DNA of 33,659 bases from Chthonomonadales bacterium (GTDB lineage: Bacteria > Armatimonadota > Chthonomonadetes > Chthonomonadales > CAJBBX01), in the NCBI GenBank assembly GCA_012517255.1, contig JAAYVH010000293.1, forward strand, positions 1 through 33,659, in the 5' to 3' direction. This document shows, piece after piece, positions 15,537 to 23,698 of the stretch (within the stretch, counting starts at the first letter, position 1; every line of letters starts with the position of its first letter). The notes under the pieces were generated by a model. That model was not told where the DNA came from. It ran no database searches and worked only from the letters and a program-made list of their open reading frames with translations. The translations under genes and the position numbers were made by a program.

Positions 15537-17363
15537 ATGTCATCGTCTTCTCGGGGCGGACGCTTCAAAGTTCGCTTTCGCAATATCTTCCGGCACCCGA
15601 CGACCGGCGAGACGCCGCTGCCTGCGGCTGATCTCGTGGCCTCCGATCCGGAGACCCTCCGCAGGGAGATTGAGGTGCGGGACGCCGCCTTGCTGAAAGC
15701 AGAGCAGATGATCCAGTCTCTGCGCGAGGAGCTCGACGAGAGACGGTCAGAAGCCGATGCGCTCCGGCGCGTGGGTGAGGCAACCGGCGCCGCCTTCGAT
15801 CTCGAGGACATGCTGCAGGTGACCGTGGAAGTGGCCATCCACGTGACGCGAACGGACTCCTGCCAGATATACCTGCTGGACCCCAAGACCAATGAGCTGG
15901 TGCTGCGCGCAGCCGATGAAACCGGCCAGTCCATGATCGGCAAAATCCGGCTCAAGGTCGGCGAAGGCATCACGGGCTGGGCCGCCAAGGAGAGGAAGCC
16001 GGTTGCCGTTCCCAAGAACGCCTATGAGGACGATCGCTTCCGATTCTTCCCGGAGATCCATGAGGAGCAGTTCGAGAGCATCCTGTCCGTGCCGCTGCTC
16101 TCGCGCGGCCGCGTTCTTGGCGTGGTGAACGTCCGAACGCGCGAGCCCCGCGAGTACACCAAGCATCAGATGCGACTGCTATCCGGCATTGCCGGACAGG
16201 TCGCCGGAGCCATTGAAAAGGCCAGCCGCACCCGCGATCTGGAGCGAACTGCGGTGCAGCTCCAGCAGTTGTCCGAAGTCAGTCGGACCATCATGTCGAA
16301 TGTCTACCTCGACGACATGCTGCTGAAGTTCGTCCAGCTCACGGCTCGGGCGATGTCCTATAAGATATGCACGGTCATGCTTGTCAACCATCAGACGCAG
16401 GAGCTGGTAATCAAGGCAACGTGCGGCTCCGATGGGCGCGCGCCGATCCCCGAGTACGTCCACAAACCGCCCATCAGGCTCGGCGAGAGCATCGCAGGCA
16501 GAGCGGTGCTGCAGGGCCGGATCATGACCGTGCCCGATGTCAAGAAGCATCCCCACACTCGCTTCCCTGACATAGCCGAACGAGCCGGGCTGACTTCGCT
16601 GGCTTCGGTACCGCTCATGATCACCGGCGAGGTGCTTGGCGTTCTGAACTGCTACACCGAGCGCGTGCACGAGTTTCCGCCGGAGGAGCTGGCCATTCTG
16701 CAGGCTCTGGGAGCGCAGGCGGCGTTAGCCATTCAGACAGCACGCTTGATGATGAAGTCCGCCGTCATTCAGGAGATGAATCATCGCGTAAAGAACAACC
16801 TGCAGCAGATCGCGAGTCTCGTGCGCCTGCAGATGCGGTACGGCGGATTCGCCACCGTCGAGGAGGCCATGAACGACACGCTCAGTCGTATCCAGGCGAT
16901 CGCAGCGGTCCATGAGCTGCTCCTCCGCGACGATCTCGACAGCGTCAGCATCGGGCGCCTTGCCGAGCACATTCTCTTTGCGACCAAACAGAGCGTCGTT
17001 GCGCCCGGAAAGAGCATCGTCACCGAGTTCGCGGGCCCCGACATTCGGCTTCCTCTGAGCCACGCCACGACGTTCGCCCTCGTCCTCAACGAGCTCGTGC
17101 AGAACGCCGTGGAGCACGGTTTCTCGGACCTCGACCAGGGGCGCATTCTGGTGGAGGCCCGTAAGACCGATGCGGAGATCACGGTCACAGTCCTCAACGA
17201 CGGTCACCCCCTCCCGGAGGGCTTCGATCCGTCCATGAAGGGCCGGCTCGGTCTACGCATCGTATCGGATCTGGTCCGCGGCGGCCTCAACGGCACCTTC
17301 ACCATGACCAGCGATCACGACGCCGGCGGTATCGTCGCTCGCGTTACCTTCCCGGTTCCCTGA
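15537..17363 (+). CDS. Cytosolic sensor histidine kinase, GAF-GAF-HisKA_2 (PdtaS/EutW type)
   Basis: A 608-residue soluble kinase with no membrane span. A short coiled coil (about 36-75, LRREIEVRDAALLKAEQMIQ) precedes a first GAF domain (about 85-225: VGEGITGWAAKERKPVAVPK, SILSVPLLSRGRVLGVVNVR) and a second (about 245-400: LGESIAGRAVLQGRIMTVPD, LASVPLMITGEVLGVLNCYT). The HisKA_2 phosphorylation motif is EMNHRVKNNLQQIASLVRLQ with H416, followed by the ATPase domain with N-box LNELVQNAVEHGF and a glycine box near GRLGLRIVSDLVRGG. GAF domains bind small ligands; the signal cannot be told from sequence. HisKA_2 kinases commonly phosphorylate ANTAR regulators, as in PdtaS-PdtaR. The ATG at 15537 has only a weak upstream ATAGG. 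Confidence 0.92.
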   Translation: MSSSSRGGRFKVRFRNIFRHPTTGETPLPAADLVASDPETLRREIEVRDAALLKAEQMIQSLREELDERRSEADALRRVGEATGAAFDLEDMLQVTVEVAIHVTRTDSCQIYLLDPKTNELVLRAADETGQSMIGKIRLKVGEGITGWAAKERKPVAVPKNAYEDDRFRFFPEIHEEQFESILSVPLLSRGRVLGVVNVRTREPREYTKHQMRLLSGIAGQVAGAIEKASRTRDLERTAVQLQQLSEVSRTIMSNVYLDDMLLKFVQLTARAMSYKICTVMLVNHQTQELVIKATCGSDGRAPIPEYVHKPPIRLGESIAGRAVLQGRIMTVPDVKKHPHTRFPDIAERAGLTSLASVPLMITGEVLGVLNCYTERVHEFPPEELAILQALGAQAALAIQTARLMMKSAVIQEMNHRVKNNLQQIASLVRLQMRYGGFATVEEAMNDTLSRIQAIAAVHELLLRDDLDSVSIGRLAEHILFATKQSVVAPGKSIVTEFAGPDIRLPLSHATTFALVLNELVQNAVEHGFSDLDQGRILVEARKTDAEITVTVLNDGHPLPEGFDPSMKGRLGLRIVSDLVRGGLNGTFTMTSDHDAGGIVARVTFPVP

Positions 17364-17419
17364 GAGCCCGACACGGAAGCACGCGCCGCGTAGTGCAAGC
17401 TGTTTCGCAGCAATCGGGG

Positions 17420-17425
17420 TATAAT
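17420..17425 (+). promoter_or_regulatory. -10 box of the rplJ-rplL operon
   Basis: A perfect TATAAT at 17420-17425 lies just upstream of the predicted L10 leader; transcription would start near 17432. The -35 region at 17-18 bases spacing (around CAAGCTG) matches the consensus poorly. Confidence 0.55.
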
Positions 17426-17431
17426 GTCCTG

Positions 17432-17665
17432 TCGCTCCCGGGAGGGAGCAGCCTGCCGAAGACAGCGGGAGCTCGGGCTCAAATGCGGCTGCATGTCGCG
17501 TCCCGCCGAGGGAGGGCACCACAGGCGTCATGTCGTCGCCTGTCTTCCCCCGACGTTGCCCCATTCTCTGTCTCGTCCTCGGCATGACCGGTCGTGCCGC
17601 ATCAGACCGTCGCTCCGTATACCGGGTCGGCTTCATGCCGTCCCTTCGAGGAGGTGAGACACAAC
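17432..17665 (+). promoter_or_regulatory. Ribosomal protein L10 leader (autoregulatory 5' UTR)
   Basis: A gene-free region of about 235 bases before rplJ with dense secondary structure: GCTCCC/GGGAGC with a GGGA tetraloop (17434-17449); GCGGGA/TCCCGC (17465-17470 and 17501-17506) enclosing about 30 bases, preceded by GCCGAAGACA; ACAGGCG/CGCCTGT (17521-17527 and 17537-17543); and an eight-pair stem with loop CCGG at 17580-17599. The CCGAAGACAGCGGGAGC stretch followed by a returning TCCCGCCGAGG resembles the conserved L10-binding portion of the L10 leader, where excess L10-L12 complex binds and represses its own synthesis. Recognition is from motif memory, not a covariance search. Confidence 0.6.
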
Positions 17666-18211
17666 ATGCTAAGAAAGGGCCCGCGCGCCGACAAGGTGGA
17701 GACGGTGGCAGCCATGCAGGCCACGCTGGACCGAGCGGCTTGCATCATCTTCACCAACTACCGCGGGCTGACGGTGAGCGAGATCACCGAACTTCGACGC
17801 GCCCTGCGGTCCACGAGCGGCGAGTTCCATGTCGTCAAGAACACGCTGTTCCGCCGTGCGCTGGGTGACGGCGCTCCTGAAGCGCTTCTCTCCCTGCTGT
17901 CCGGGCCGACCGCCGTCGCCATCGCGCTTGACGATCCGGTGGCGACATCGAAGACGCTCCTGACGTTTCTGCGTGATCTGCGCAAGCCCGATGTCGCCGT
18001 CAAAGGCGGTTGGCTCGATGGACGCGTCTTCAGCGCGGACGACGTGACCGCCCTATCGAAGGCGCCGCCCAAGCAAGTGCTCCAGGGCCAAGTGCTCGGC
18101 ACGCTTCAGGCGCCATTGTCCAACTTTGTCGGGACACTTCAGGGCGCGGCCAGTGAGTTTGTGAGGACGCTGCAGGCGCTCGCGGATCAGCGACAGGCGC
18201 AGGCAGCATAG
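17666..18211 (+). CDS. rplJ: 50S ribosomal protein L10
   Basis: A 181-residue protein. The ATG at 17666 has GGAGGTGA eight bases before it; the longer frame from 17594 runs through the leader. Typical L10 blocks are [20 protein letters not shown] near the N-terminus, [30 protein letters not shown] and [14 protein letters not shown], with a C-terminal helix ([20 protein letters not shown]) that binds L7/L12 dimers. L10 anchors the stalk to 23S rRNA next to L11. The start is unusual for its context: rplK and rplA, normally immediately upstream, are replaced by the sensor kinase gene. rplL follows after 16 bases. Confidence 0.95.
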   Translation: MLRKGPRADKVETVAAMQATLDRAACIIFTNYRGLTVSEITELRRALRSTSGEFHVVKNTLFRRALGDGAPEALLSLLSGPTAVAIALDDPVATSKTLLTFLRDLRKPDVAVKGGWLDGRVFSADDVTALSKAPPKQVLQGQVLGTLQAPLSNFVGTLQGAASEFVRTLQALADQRQAQAA

Positions 18212-18227
18212 GAAAGGGAAAACAACG

Positions 18228-18614
18228 ATGGCAGACATTCAAGGATTGATCGAGCAGCTCGAACAGCTCAGCGTGCTCGAGCTGGTTGAGCTTACCAAGG
18301 CTATCCAGGACAAGTGGGGCGTGTCGGCAGCGCCGGTCGCCGTGGCGGCAGCAGGTCCGGTCGCAGCCGCCGCTGCAGAGGCGGCGCCTGCGGAGGAGGA
18401 GAAGACCTCCTTCGATGTAATACTCAAGGCCGCCGGCGACAAGAAGATCAACGTCATCAAGGCGGTCCGCGAGGTCGTCTCGCTCGGCCTCAAGGAAGCC
18501 AAGGATCTGGTCGAAGGCGCTCCGCAACCCGTGAAGCAGGGCGTCAACAAGGAAGAGGCGGAGTCGATCAAGGCCAAGCTCGAAGAGCAGGGCGCGACCG
18601 TCGAGATCGTGTAG
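18228..18614 (+). CDS. rplL: 50S ribosomal protein L7/L12
   Basis: A 128-residue stalk protein with a purine-rich ribosome site (GGAAAGGGA) upstream. The N-terminal dimerisation helices are [20 protein letters not shown], then an Ala/Pro-rich hinge (about 35-58), then the globular C-terminal domain with [40 protein letters not shown] and a final GATVEIV, all canonical. It recruits translational GTPases to the ribosome. rpoB does not follow as in most bacteria; a hairpin and ispE come next. Confidence 0.97.
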   Translation: MADIQGLIEQLEQLSVLELVELTKAIQDKWGVSAAPVAVAAAGPVAAAAAEAAPAEEEKTSFDVILKAAGDKKINVIKAVREVVSLGLKEAKDLVEGAPQPVKQGVNKEEAESIKAKLEEQGATVEIV

Positions 18615-18624
18615 TTGCATCGCG

Positions 18625-18650
18625 GGGCGCCGACCCGCCTGTCGGCGCCC
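18625..18650 (+). terminator. Hairpin after rplL, probable terminator without a T tract
   Basis: GGGCGCCGAC (18625-18634) and GTCGGCGCCC (18641-18650) make a perfect ten-base stem with loop CCGCCT. The bases after it (TCATCCTCAG) are only weakly pyrimidine-rich, so it may be a partial terminator or processing barrier that lowers ispE expression relative to rplL. Confidence 0.55.
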
Positions 18651-18672
18651 TCATCCTCAGTTCACGGACCCG

Positions 18673-19587
18673 ATGCAACCAAGGCGGGCAACCGCGCTGG
18701 CCTGCGCCAAGGTCAACCTCTCCCTGGACGTCGGGCCCCTGCGCCCCGACGGTTTCCATGATATCGTCAGTGTGATGCAGACGATCGGCCTCGCCGACAC
18801 CATCGTGATCGAGACTACCGACCGAGGCGACGTCGAGGTAACGTGCGATGCCTCAGCTATTCCCGAGTGGCGGAACCATATACCCACCGACCAGCAGAAC
18901 ACGGCATTTCGCGCGGCCGAGGCAGTGCTGCTTCGAGCTGGAGTTCCGATCGGACTTCGCATCCACATAACGAAGCGCATACCCGTCGAGGCCGGTCTGG
19001 GCGGAGGCAGCTCCGATGCTGCAGCAGTCCTCAGGGCCGCGGCGGCCCTCGTTGCTTGGAAGCCCGATCCCGATGCGTTGACTGCAGCGGCGGCCGAGAT
19101 CGGGTCCGATGTGCCCTTCTTCCTCCTCGGCGGCACTGCCCTGGTTCGCGGACGAGGCGAAATAATCGCCCCCGTACCATCATCGCCGCCCTTGCCGGTG
19201 GTCATTGCGCAACCGAACTGCGGCGTCTCCACTCGTGACGCGTACGACGCGCTCGATCGCGGCGGCGGGCGCCGACGGTCCGATACGGAGGCGGTGTGCG
19301 ACGCCCTCAGCAGCGGCAAGGTGTCGGCGCTGCGTGATGCCCTCGGCAACCACTTTGAAACGGTGATCTCCAATCTGGCGCCTGCAGTGCTCGACCTGAT
19401 GGAGGACATGGCGCGGGCGGGTGCGTCGCCGGTGCGGCTCTGCGGCAGCGGCTCTGCCGTCTTCGGCGTCGCCGATACCCAGGAAGACGCGCGCGCTATT
19501 GCCGATGGCCTGAGGACGGCCTATCCGTTCGCCGTTGCGTCGCAGTTCGTCGGCTCGACTGCAGCCCTTGCGATGGTCCTATCCTGA
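18673..19587 (+). CDS. ispE: 4-diphosphocytidyl-2-C-methyl-D-erythritol kinase
   Basis: A 304-residue GHMP-family kinase that phosphorylates CDP-methylerythritol in the MEP pathway of isoprenoid synthesis. Motif 1 is CAKVNLSLDV with K13; the ATP-binding glycine loop is PVEAGLGGGSSDAAA at 104-118; the catalytic aspartate is D146 (GSDVPFF); motif 3 near the C-terminus is VRLCGSGSAVFGV. Length is normal. The start at 18673 lacks a strong ribosome site. It follows the rplL hairpin and is tightly linked to the nucleotidyltransferase gene one base after its stop, so the two are probably one unit. Confidence 0.95.
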   Translation: MQPRRATALACAKVNLSLDVGPLRPDGFHDIVSVMQTIGLADTIVIETTDRGDVEVTCDASAIPEWRNHIPTDQQNTAFRAAEAVLLRAGVPIGLRIHITKRIPVEAGLGGGSSDAAAVLRAAAALVAWKPDPDALTAAAAEIGSDVPFFLLGGTALVRGRGEIIAPVPSSPPLPVVIAQPNCGVSTRDAYDALDRGGGRRRSDTEAVCDALSSGKVSALRDALGNHFETVISNLAPAVLDLMEDMARAGASPVRLCGSGSAVFGVADTQEDARAIADGLRTAYPFAVASQFVGSTAALAMVLS

Positions 19588-19588
19588 G

Positions 19589-20383
19589 ATGAACAGCTAC
19601 CGGGTGCCGGCAATCGTGATGGCAGGAGGCGCAGCCGACCCGCAGTTCTCCTCTGCCACGGGCTTGCGCCATCGCTCGCTTCTGCGCGTGCAGGATCCCG
19701 AAGCCGGCCCGGGCTCCCCCACACTCACCATGCTCGAGCTTGCCGTGAGGTCGCTCAGCAAGGCGCGGCGCATCGCCGATCTCTATGCGGTGACGGACCT
19801 CGATGTACCGGGAAGCGCCCATCGGATAGCCGACCATGGCGGCTTTGTGGACAACCTGTTCGCAGGCCTCGAGTCCTGCCGCGATGCCTCATGCGCCTGC
19901 ATCTGCACGGCAGACATGCCGTTTCTAACCTCGCACGCCGTGGACCGGTTTATGGACATGGCGCTGCAGGTTGACGCTGATCTGGTCTACCCGATCGTCA
20001 GGGCAGAGGTCTGCGCCAGAGCGTTTCCCGCCATGAAGCGCACCTCTCTGGCCACACGTCAGGGCCGCTTCACGGGCGGCAACATGGTCCTGGTTCGTCC
20101 CGCGGCTCTGTTGGCCGCGCGGAGCCATATCGAGGCTGCTCACGCCCATCGCAAGAGCCCCCTCCGGCTCGCCATGATGCTTGGGCTGGGGGTGACCGTC
20201 ATCGTCGGACTGAGTGTGGTAACGGGCGCGGGTCTGGTCAGCATCGGATCCCTCGAGCGCGCTGCATCTCGCCTGATCCGAGCGACGGCACGCGCGCTTG
20301 TCAGCGATGATCCGGCGATCGCTACCGACGTTGACCGTGTGGAGGACGTGGCAGCCATCCGCGAGCTTCAGCGCTCGGAGTAG
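19589..20383 (+). CDS. MobA-like NTP transferase-domain protein
   Basis: A 264-residue protein whose ATG directly follows the ispE stop (TGA-G-ATG), implying coupling. The start PAIVMAGG (7-14) and the later CTADMPFL (D109) match the nucleotide-binding and metal-binding strands of MobA/IspD-type nucleotidyltransferases, and FTGGNMVLVRPAAL fits the region that contacts the acceptor. The signature loop after MAGG is degenerate (AADPQFSSATGLRHRSLLRV in place of xSxRMGxxK). The C-terminal part (VIVGLSVVTGAGLVSIGSLE) is hydrophobic but includes the typical dimerisation and closing helices (TDVDRVEDVAAI). The substrate is unknown; placement after ispE suggests a housekeeping link, not necessarily in the MEP pathway. 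Confidence 0.8.
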   Translation: MNSYRVPAIVMAGGAADPQFSSATGLRHRSLLRVQDPEAGPGSPTLTMLELAVRSLSKARRIADLYAVTDLDVPGSAHRIADHGGFVDNLFAGLESCRDASCACICTADMPFLTSHAVDRFMDMALQVDADLVYPIVRAEVCARAFPAMKRTSLATRQGRFTGGNMVLVRPAALLAARSHIEAAHAHRKSPLRLAMMLGLGVTVIVGLSVVTGAGLVSIGSLERAASRLIRATARALVSDDPAIATDVDRVEDVAAIRELQRSE

Positions 20384-20389
20384 CTTCGC

Positions 20390-21424
20390 CTACCAGTCTG
20401 CAGTGCGGCCGACGGCGCCGCCGACGCGCGCGGCGGCCTGCATCAGCTCGCTGAAGCCCTCAGGCGTCAGCGACTGCTGGCCATCTGAAAGCGCTCGTCT
20501 CGGCTCCGGGTGAACCTCGACGATCAGTCCGTCGGCTCCAGCCGCTATCGCGGCCAGCGCGGCTGCCTGCACATAGCGTGCGTGGCCCGTAGCATGGCTG
20601 GGATCCACGATGACCGGCAGATGCGAGATCTCCTTGAGCACGGGCACCGCCGCAACATCGAGAGTGTTGCGCGTGTAGGTACGGTCCAGGGGCAGCACCC
20701 CCCGCTCGCAGAGCACAATCTGGTCGTTGCCCTCGTGAAGGATATACTCAGCGGCGAAGAGGAACTCATCTATCGTGGCGCTGGGCCCGCGCTTGAGGAG
20801 AATGGGCTTGCTGCTGCGCCCGGCGGCGACGAGGAGCGCATAGTTCTGCATGTTCCTCGCGCCGATCTGCAGCATGTCCACATGCTCGGCCACCGTGTCC
20901 ACATCATGGGGATCAATCACCTCCGTGACGGTGGCGAGACCGGTCTGCATGCCGACGTCGCGCATGATGCGAAGGCCGTCGCGCTGGAGCCCCTGAAACG
21001 AGTAAGGCGATGTGCGCGGCTTGAACGCGCCTCCGCGCAGCACTCGAGCGCCCGACGCCTTGACGGCCGTCGCTGCCGCCATGAGCTGTTCGTGGCTCTC
21101 GATCGCGCAGGGACCCGCCATCACGACGAGATCCCTGCCGCCGATGACGATATCCTTTACGGACACAAACGTCGAGGCCCGGTGAAACTCGCGTGACGCT
21201 AGCTTGTATGGTCGGCTCACGTGGACGACGTTGGATACTCCCGCCATGCTGCGCAACACGTCGGCCAGGCTCTCGCGCTCGTCGGGCGAAATGGCGCTGG
21301 CGATGCCGATCGCCGTGTGGTCGCCGCCCGGAAGCTGCAACGGCTTGAGCCCGCGATCGGCGATCAAATCGCTCACGGCCTGCACCTCAGATTCGCTTGC
21401 GCCCGCATGCATGAGTACAATCAT
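20390..21424 (-). CDS. aroF: 3-deoxy-7-phosphoheptulonate (DAHP) synthase with N-terminal regulatory domain
   Basis: A 344-residue enzyme of the AroA-beta type that condenses phosphoenolpyruvate and erythrose-4-phosphate, the first shikimate step. Residues about 1-75 are the ferredoxin-like domain that mediates feedback control in such enzymes ([20 protein letters not shown]). The barrel follows with [57 protein letters not shown] and [12 protein letters not shown], all standard substrate and metal-binding elements. No Shine-Dalgarno precedes the ATG; instead a TATACT box ends seven bases before it. The gene converges on the nucleotidyltransferase gene with a gap of six bases and diverges from the PIG-L gene across 55 bases. 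Confidence 0.95.
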   Translation of the reverse strand: MIVLMHAGASESEVQAVSDLIADRGLKPLQLPGGDHTAIGIASAISPDERESLADVLRSMAGVSNVVHVSRPYKLASREFHRASTFVSVKDIVIGGRDLVVMAGPCAIESHEQLMAAATAVKASGARVLRGGAFKPRTSPYSFQGLQRDGLRIMRDVGMQTGLATVTEVIDPHDVDTVAEHVDMLQIGARNMQNYALLVAAGRSSKPILLKRGPSATIDEFLFAAEYILHEGNDQIVLCERGVLPLDRTYTRNTLDVAAVPVLKEISHLPVIVDPSHATGHARYVQAAALAAIAAGADGLIVEVHPEPRRALSDGQQSLTPEGFSELMQAAARVGGAVGRTADW

Positions 21425-21430
21425 GGTGGC

Positions 21431-21436
21431 AGTATA
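21431..21436 (-). promoter_or_regulatory. -10 box of aroF, six bases before the start codon
   Basis: The minus strand reads TATACT, GCCACC, ATG. With the usual spacing the transcript would begin at the ATG itself, that is, a leaderless mRNA. The -35 region is weak (TCGGAC at 17 bases). Confidence 0.5.
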
Positions 21437-21479
21437 GCATGCCCTCGGATTTCGTCCGACGGCGAAGGAGGTTAGGGCG

Positions 21480-22298
21480 GTGTATGTCCTGTGCGTAGGC
21501 GCTCATCCCGACGACTGCGAGTCGGCCATGGGAGGCACGGCCGCGCTGTTCGTGCGTCGCGGCGATACGGTCAGGTTTCTCTCCGTAACCAACGGAGACA
21601 AGGGCCATTTCGCGGAGGAGTACATCCGCAACCCTTGCGCGCTCGCCGAGCGAATGCGCGGCGAAGCTGCCGACGCTGCGGCGGCTATCGGTTGCGAGTA
21701 CCGGTGCCTCGGCCTGCATGACGGCGAAGTGTACGTCACCAAAGAGGTGACCGAAGCGATGATCCGGGCGATCCGAGGCTTCGGACCGATCGGTCATGGC
21801 CCGGACCTCGTGATAACCAATCGCCCTTGCGACTACCACCGCGACCATCGCTACACCGCCCAGATAGTGCTTGACGCGCTCTATATGCTCACCGTACCGC
21901 CCGCGTGCCCCGACACGCCGCACCTTCGCCGTCTACCCGTCGTGGCCTACTGGCAAGACGACTTCACCGAGTTCGGAGCCTTCCAACCGGACGTTGTCAT
22001 ACCAATAGACGCCGCCATAGCGCAAAAGGTCAATGCCGTGTCCGCTCATGTCTCGCAGTTCATGGAGTGGATTCCCTACAATGCGGGATCCCATGATGCG
22101 TTCGCGGATTTCCCGACGGATCCAGCGGCGCAGCGGCAGCGGATCGAACGCCTGTATCGAGAGCGAGCGGCACGCTGGGCTCAGCGTTGGCCCGACATGG
22201 TGCCGCCCGGCACGCAGTTCGCAGAGGCTTTCCAGATCAGCAACTACGGAAATCAGCCCAACGCTGAGCAGCTCCGTGCGCTGTTTCCTGTCTCATAG
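21480..22298 (+). CDS. PIG-L/LmbE-family deacetylase
   Basis: A 272-residue zinc-dependent N-deacetylase-like protein starting at GTG 21480 with AAGGAGG eight bases upstream. The zinc and catalytic motif is GAHPDDCE (H9, D11, D12) and the third ligand comes from DYHRDHRYT (H120/H123 region). GDTVRFLSVTNGDKGH is the typical second strand. Family members remove acetyl groups from GlcNAc-containing glycans, mycothiol precursors or antibiotics; the substrate here is unknown. No signal peptide is visible, so it is probably cytosolic. It is divergent from aroF and convergent, 15 bases apart, with the beta-helix gene. Confidence 0.9.
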   Translation: MYVLCVGAHPDDCESAMGGTAALFVRRGDTVRFLSVTNGDKGHFAEEYIRNPCALAERMRGEAADAAAAIGCEYRCLGLHDGEVYVTKEVTEAMIRAIRGFGPIGHGPDLVITNRPCDYHRDHRYTAQIVLDALYMLTVPPACPDTPHLRRLPVVAYWQDDFTEFGAFQPDVVIPIDAAIAQKVNAVSAHVSQFMEWIPYNAGSHDAFADFPTDPAAQRQRIERLYRERAARWAQRWPDMVPPGTQFAEAFQISNYGNQPNAEQLRALFPVS

Positions 22299-22313
22299 GG
22301 ATCCTGTGCGACC

Positions 22314-23663
22314 CTACAGATAGCCGCCCGCCGAGCCGAGGTTGTTGCGCTTGACGGTTTCGGTCGAGTCCTCTTCGCGGATGTTGGCTTCCACATTGCG
22401 ATGGAGGATGTTGCCCTCTATCGTCGTATGGTCGCACGCGTGCAGCTCGATGCCAACCCGGTTGTCCTGAATGTCATTGCGCAGAATCGCATGGTGATGC
22501 GGCCGGCATTCAGGCCTGCCCGACCCCTCGGGAGCTGCTGGACGGATGCCATGATCCTGGTCTGCGGCGATCCTGATGCCCTTGCCATTGCGAACCATGG
22601 TGTTGCCGACGATCTCCCATGCATAGCTCGTAAGGCTTGATGGGTAAAGCTCGGCGAACTGCGCAACGTAGACAGACCATAGCAGCATTCCGTGGCCGTT
22701 GGCCTGCATCGTGTTGCCGGTCACGCGGTACCCGTGGCCGTTCTCGACCGCGATGCCGGCCTGGCGGTTCATGATCATCCGGTTGCCTTCGATGAGCGTG
22801 TCCCACGAGAATCCCAGCCAGAAGCCGTAGTTGCATCGGTCGGCATAGTTGTTGCGGAAGACATTGCCGCGACAGAACGTCGCTTCGAAGGCAATGTTGG
22901 GGCTCAGCGAGCCGTCGTTGCCTTCGAACAGGTTATCATCGCAGCCGCACGGAGTCCCGTCTGGCGCGAGGCCCGCGAGGAAGAAACCGTCGCCTCCGAG
23001 GCGAGCAGCGTTGTTGCGAAACACGTTGCGACACGATCCATAGACGGCCACAAACCCCGCCGCGTCTGCCCCCATATGTCCGAAGTGCGGCCCGCCCTCG
23101 CGCGGCTCAAAGCGGCAGCAGTAGTCGGCGCAGTTCGTCTCGAACTCGCTGTCGCACGTTCCATATAGATGGAAGCCGAACCCGCTGTTGTAGGACGCAT
23201 GATTGCCCACGACCTTGAGGCCACGACAGGCGTAGGTCAGCAACCCGTTTTGCTGGTGCTGCAGCATACATCCCGCAACGCGACTTTGATGAACCCGATC
23301 CAGCAGAATCGCCGCGCCGTACGGATCGTCGGCAGTTCGCCATATGTCGAGGAAGACGGTGTTCGGCGCAACTTCGGCCGTGCCTGACACCTCACATCCT
23401 TCAACGATGATCTCGCTCGCATCACGCGCCGCGATCCCCCAAGCATAATCGGACAGTCTGAGACCGCGCAGGGTCACGCCATCCATGCCCTCGAGTGTCA
23501 GGCCGATCTCCGTCCGATTGACGCCCATGAGTTTCGCCCCGCCTCCATCCACGACAATGCCGGGAGAGCCGATCCGCATGCCATGCGGCAGCACATAGGT
23601 CCCTTCGGCGAAGCGGCAGCTCTCCTTGATCACCAGACCGTCGGACGGTGTAATCACCTTCAT
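22314..23663 (-). CDS. Right-handed parallel beta-helix (NosD/PbH1-type repeat) protein
   Basis: A 449-residue protein; ATG 23663 has GGAG eight bases upstream, better than a TTG two codons earlier. The whole chain consists of PbH1-like rungs of about 22-25 residues with N/G/D-rich turns: GVTLRGLRLSDYAWGIAARD, LKVVGNHASYNSGFGFHLYG, NVFRNNAARLGGDGFFLAGL, TLIEGNRMIMNRQAGIAVEN, TTIEGNILHRNVEANIRE. Such helices are found in polysaccharide lyases, hydrolases and surface proteins; no catalytic residues can be assigned. No signal peptide is present, which is odd for this fold, and there is a cysteine-rich patch (CADYCCRF, CGCDDN). It is the third gene after PBP1A and PBP2, 35 bases behind PBP2. Confidence 0.85.
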   Translation of the reverse strand: MKVITPSDGLVIKESCRFAEGTYVLPHGMRIGSPGIVVDGGGAKLMGVNRTEIGLTLEGMDGVTLRGLRLSDYAWGIAARDASEIIVEGCEVSGTAEVAPNTVFLDIWRTADDPYGAAILLDRVHQSRVAGCMLQHQQNGLLTYACRGLKVVGNHASYNSGFGFHLYGTCDSEFETNCADYCCRFEPREGGPHFGHMGADAAGFVAVYGSCRNVFRNNAARLGGDGFFLAGLAPDGTPCGCDDNLFEGNDGSLSPNIAFEATFCRGNVFRNNYADRCNYGFWLGFSWDTLIEGNRMIMNRQAGIAVENGHGYRVTGNTMQANGHGMLLWSVYVAQFAELYPSSLTSYAWEIVGNTMVRNGKGIRIAADQDHGIRPAAPEGSGRPECRPHHHAILRNDIQDNRVGIELHACDHTTIEGNILHRNVEANIREEDSTETVKRNNLGSAGGYL

Positions 23664-23698
23664 GGGCAAATCTCCAGTCTCTTATGAACCATGCTGTC

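Noticed and set aside
17434-17449. ANTAR-type hairpin before rplJ
   Set aside because: The loop is a four-base GGGA tetraloop, not an A1/G4 hexaloop; it belongs to the L10 leader structure.
20510-21196. 228-codon open frame on the plus strand
   Set aside because: Antisense to DAHP synthase; no motifs.
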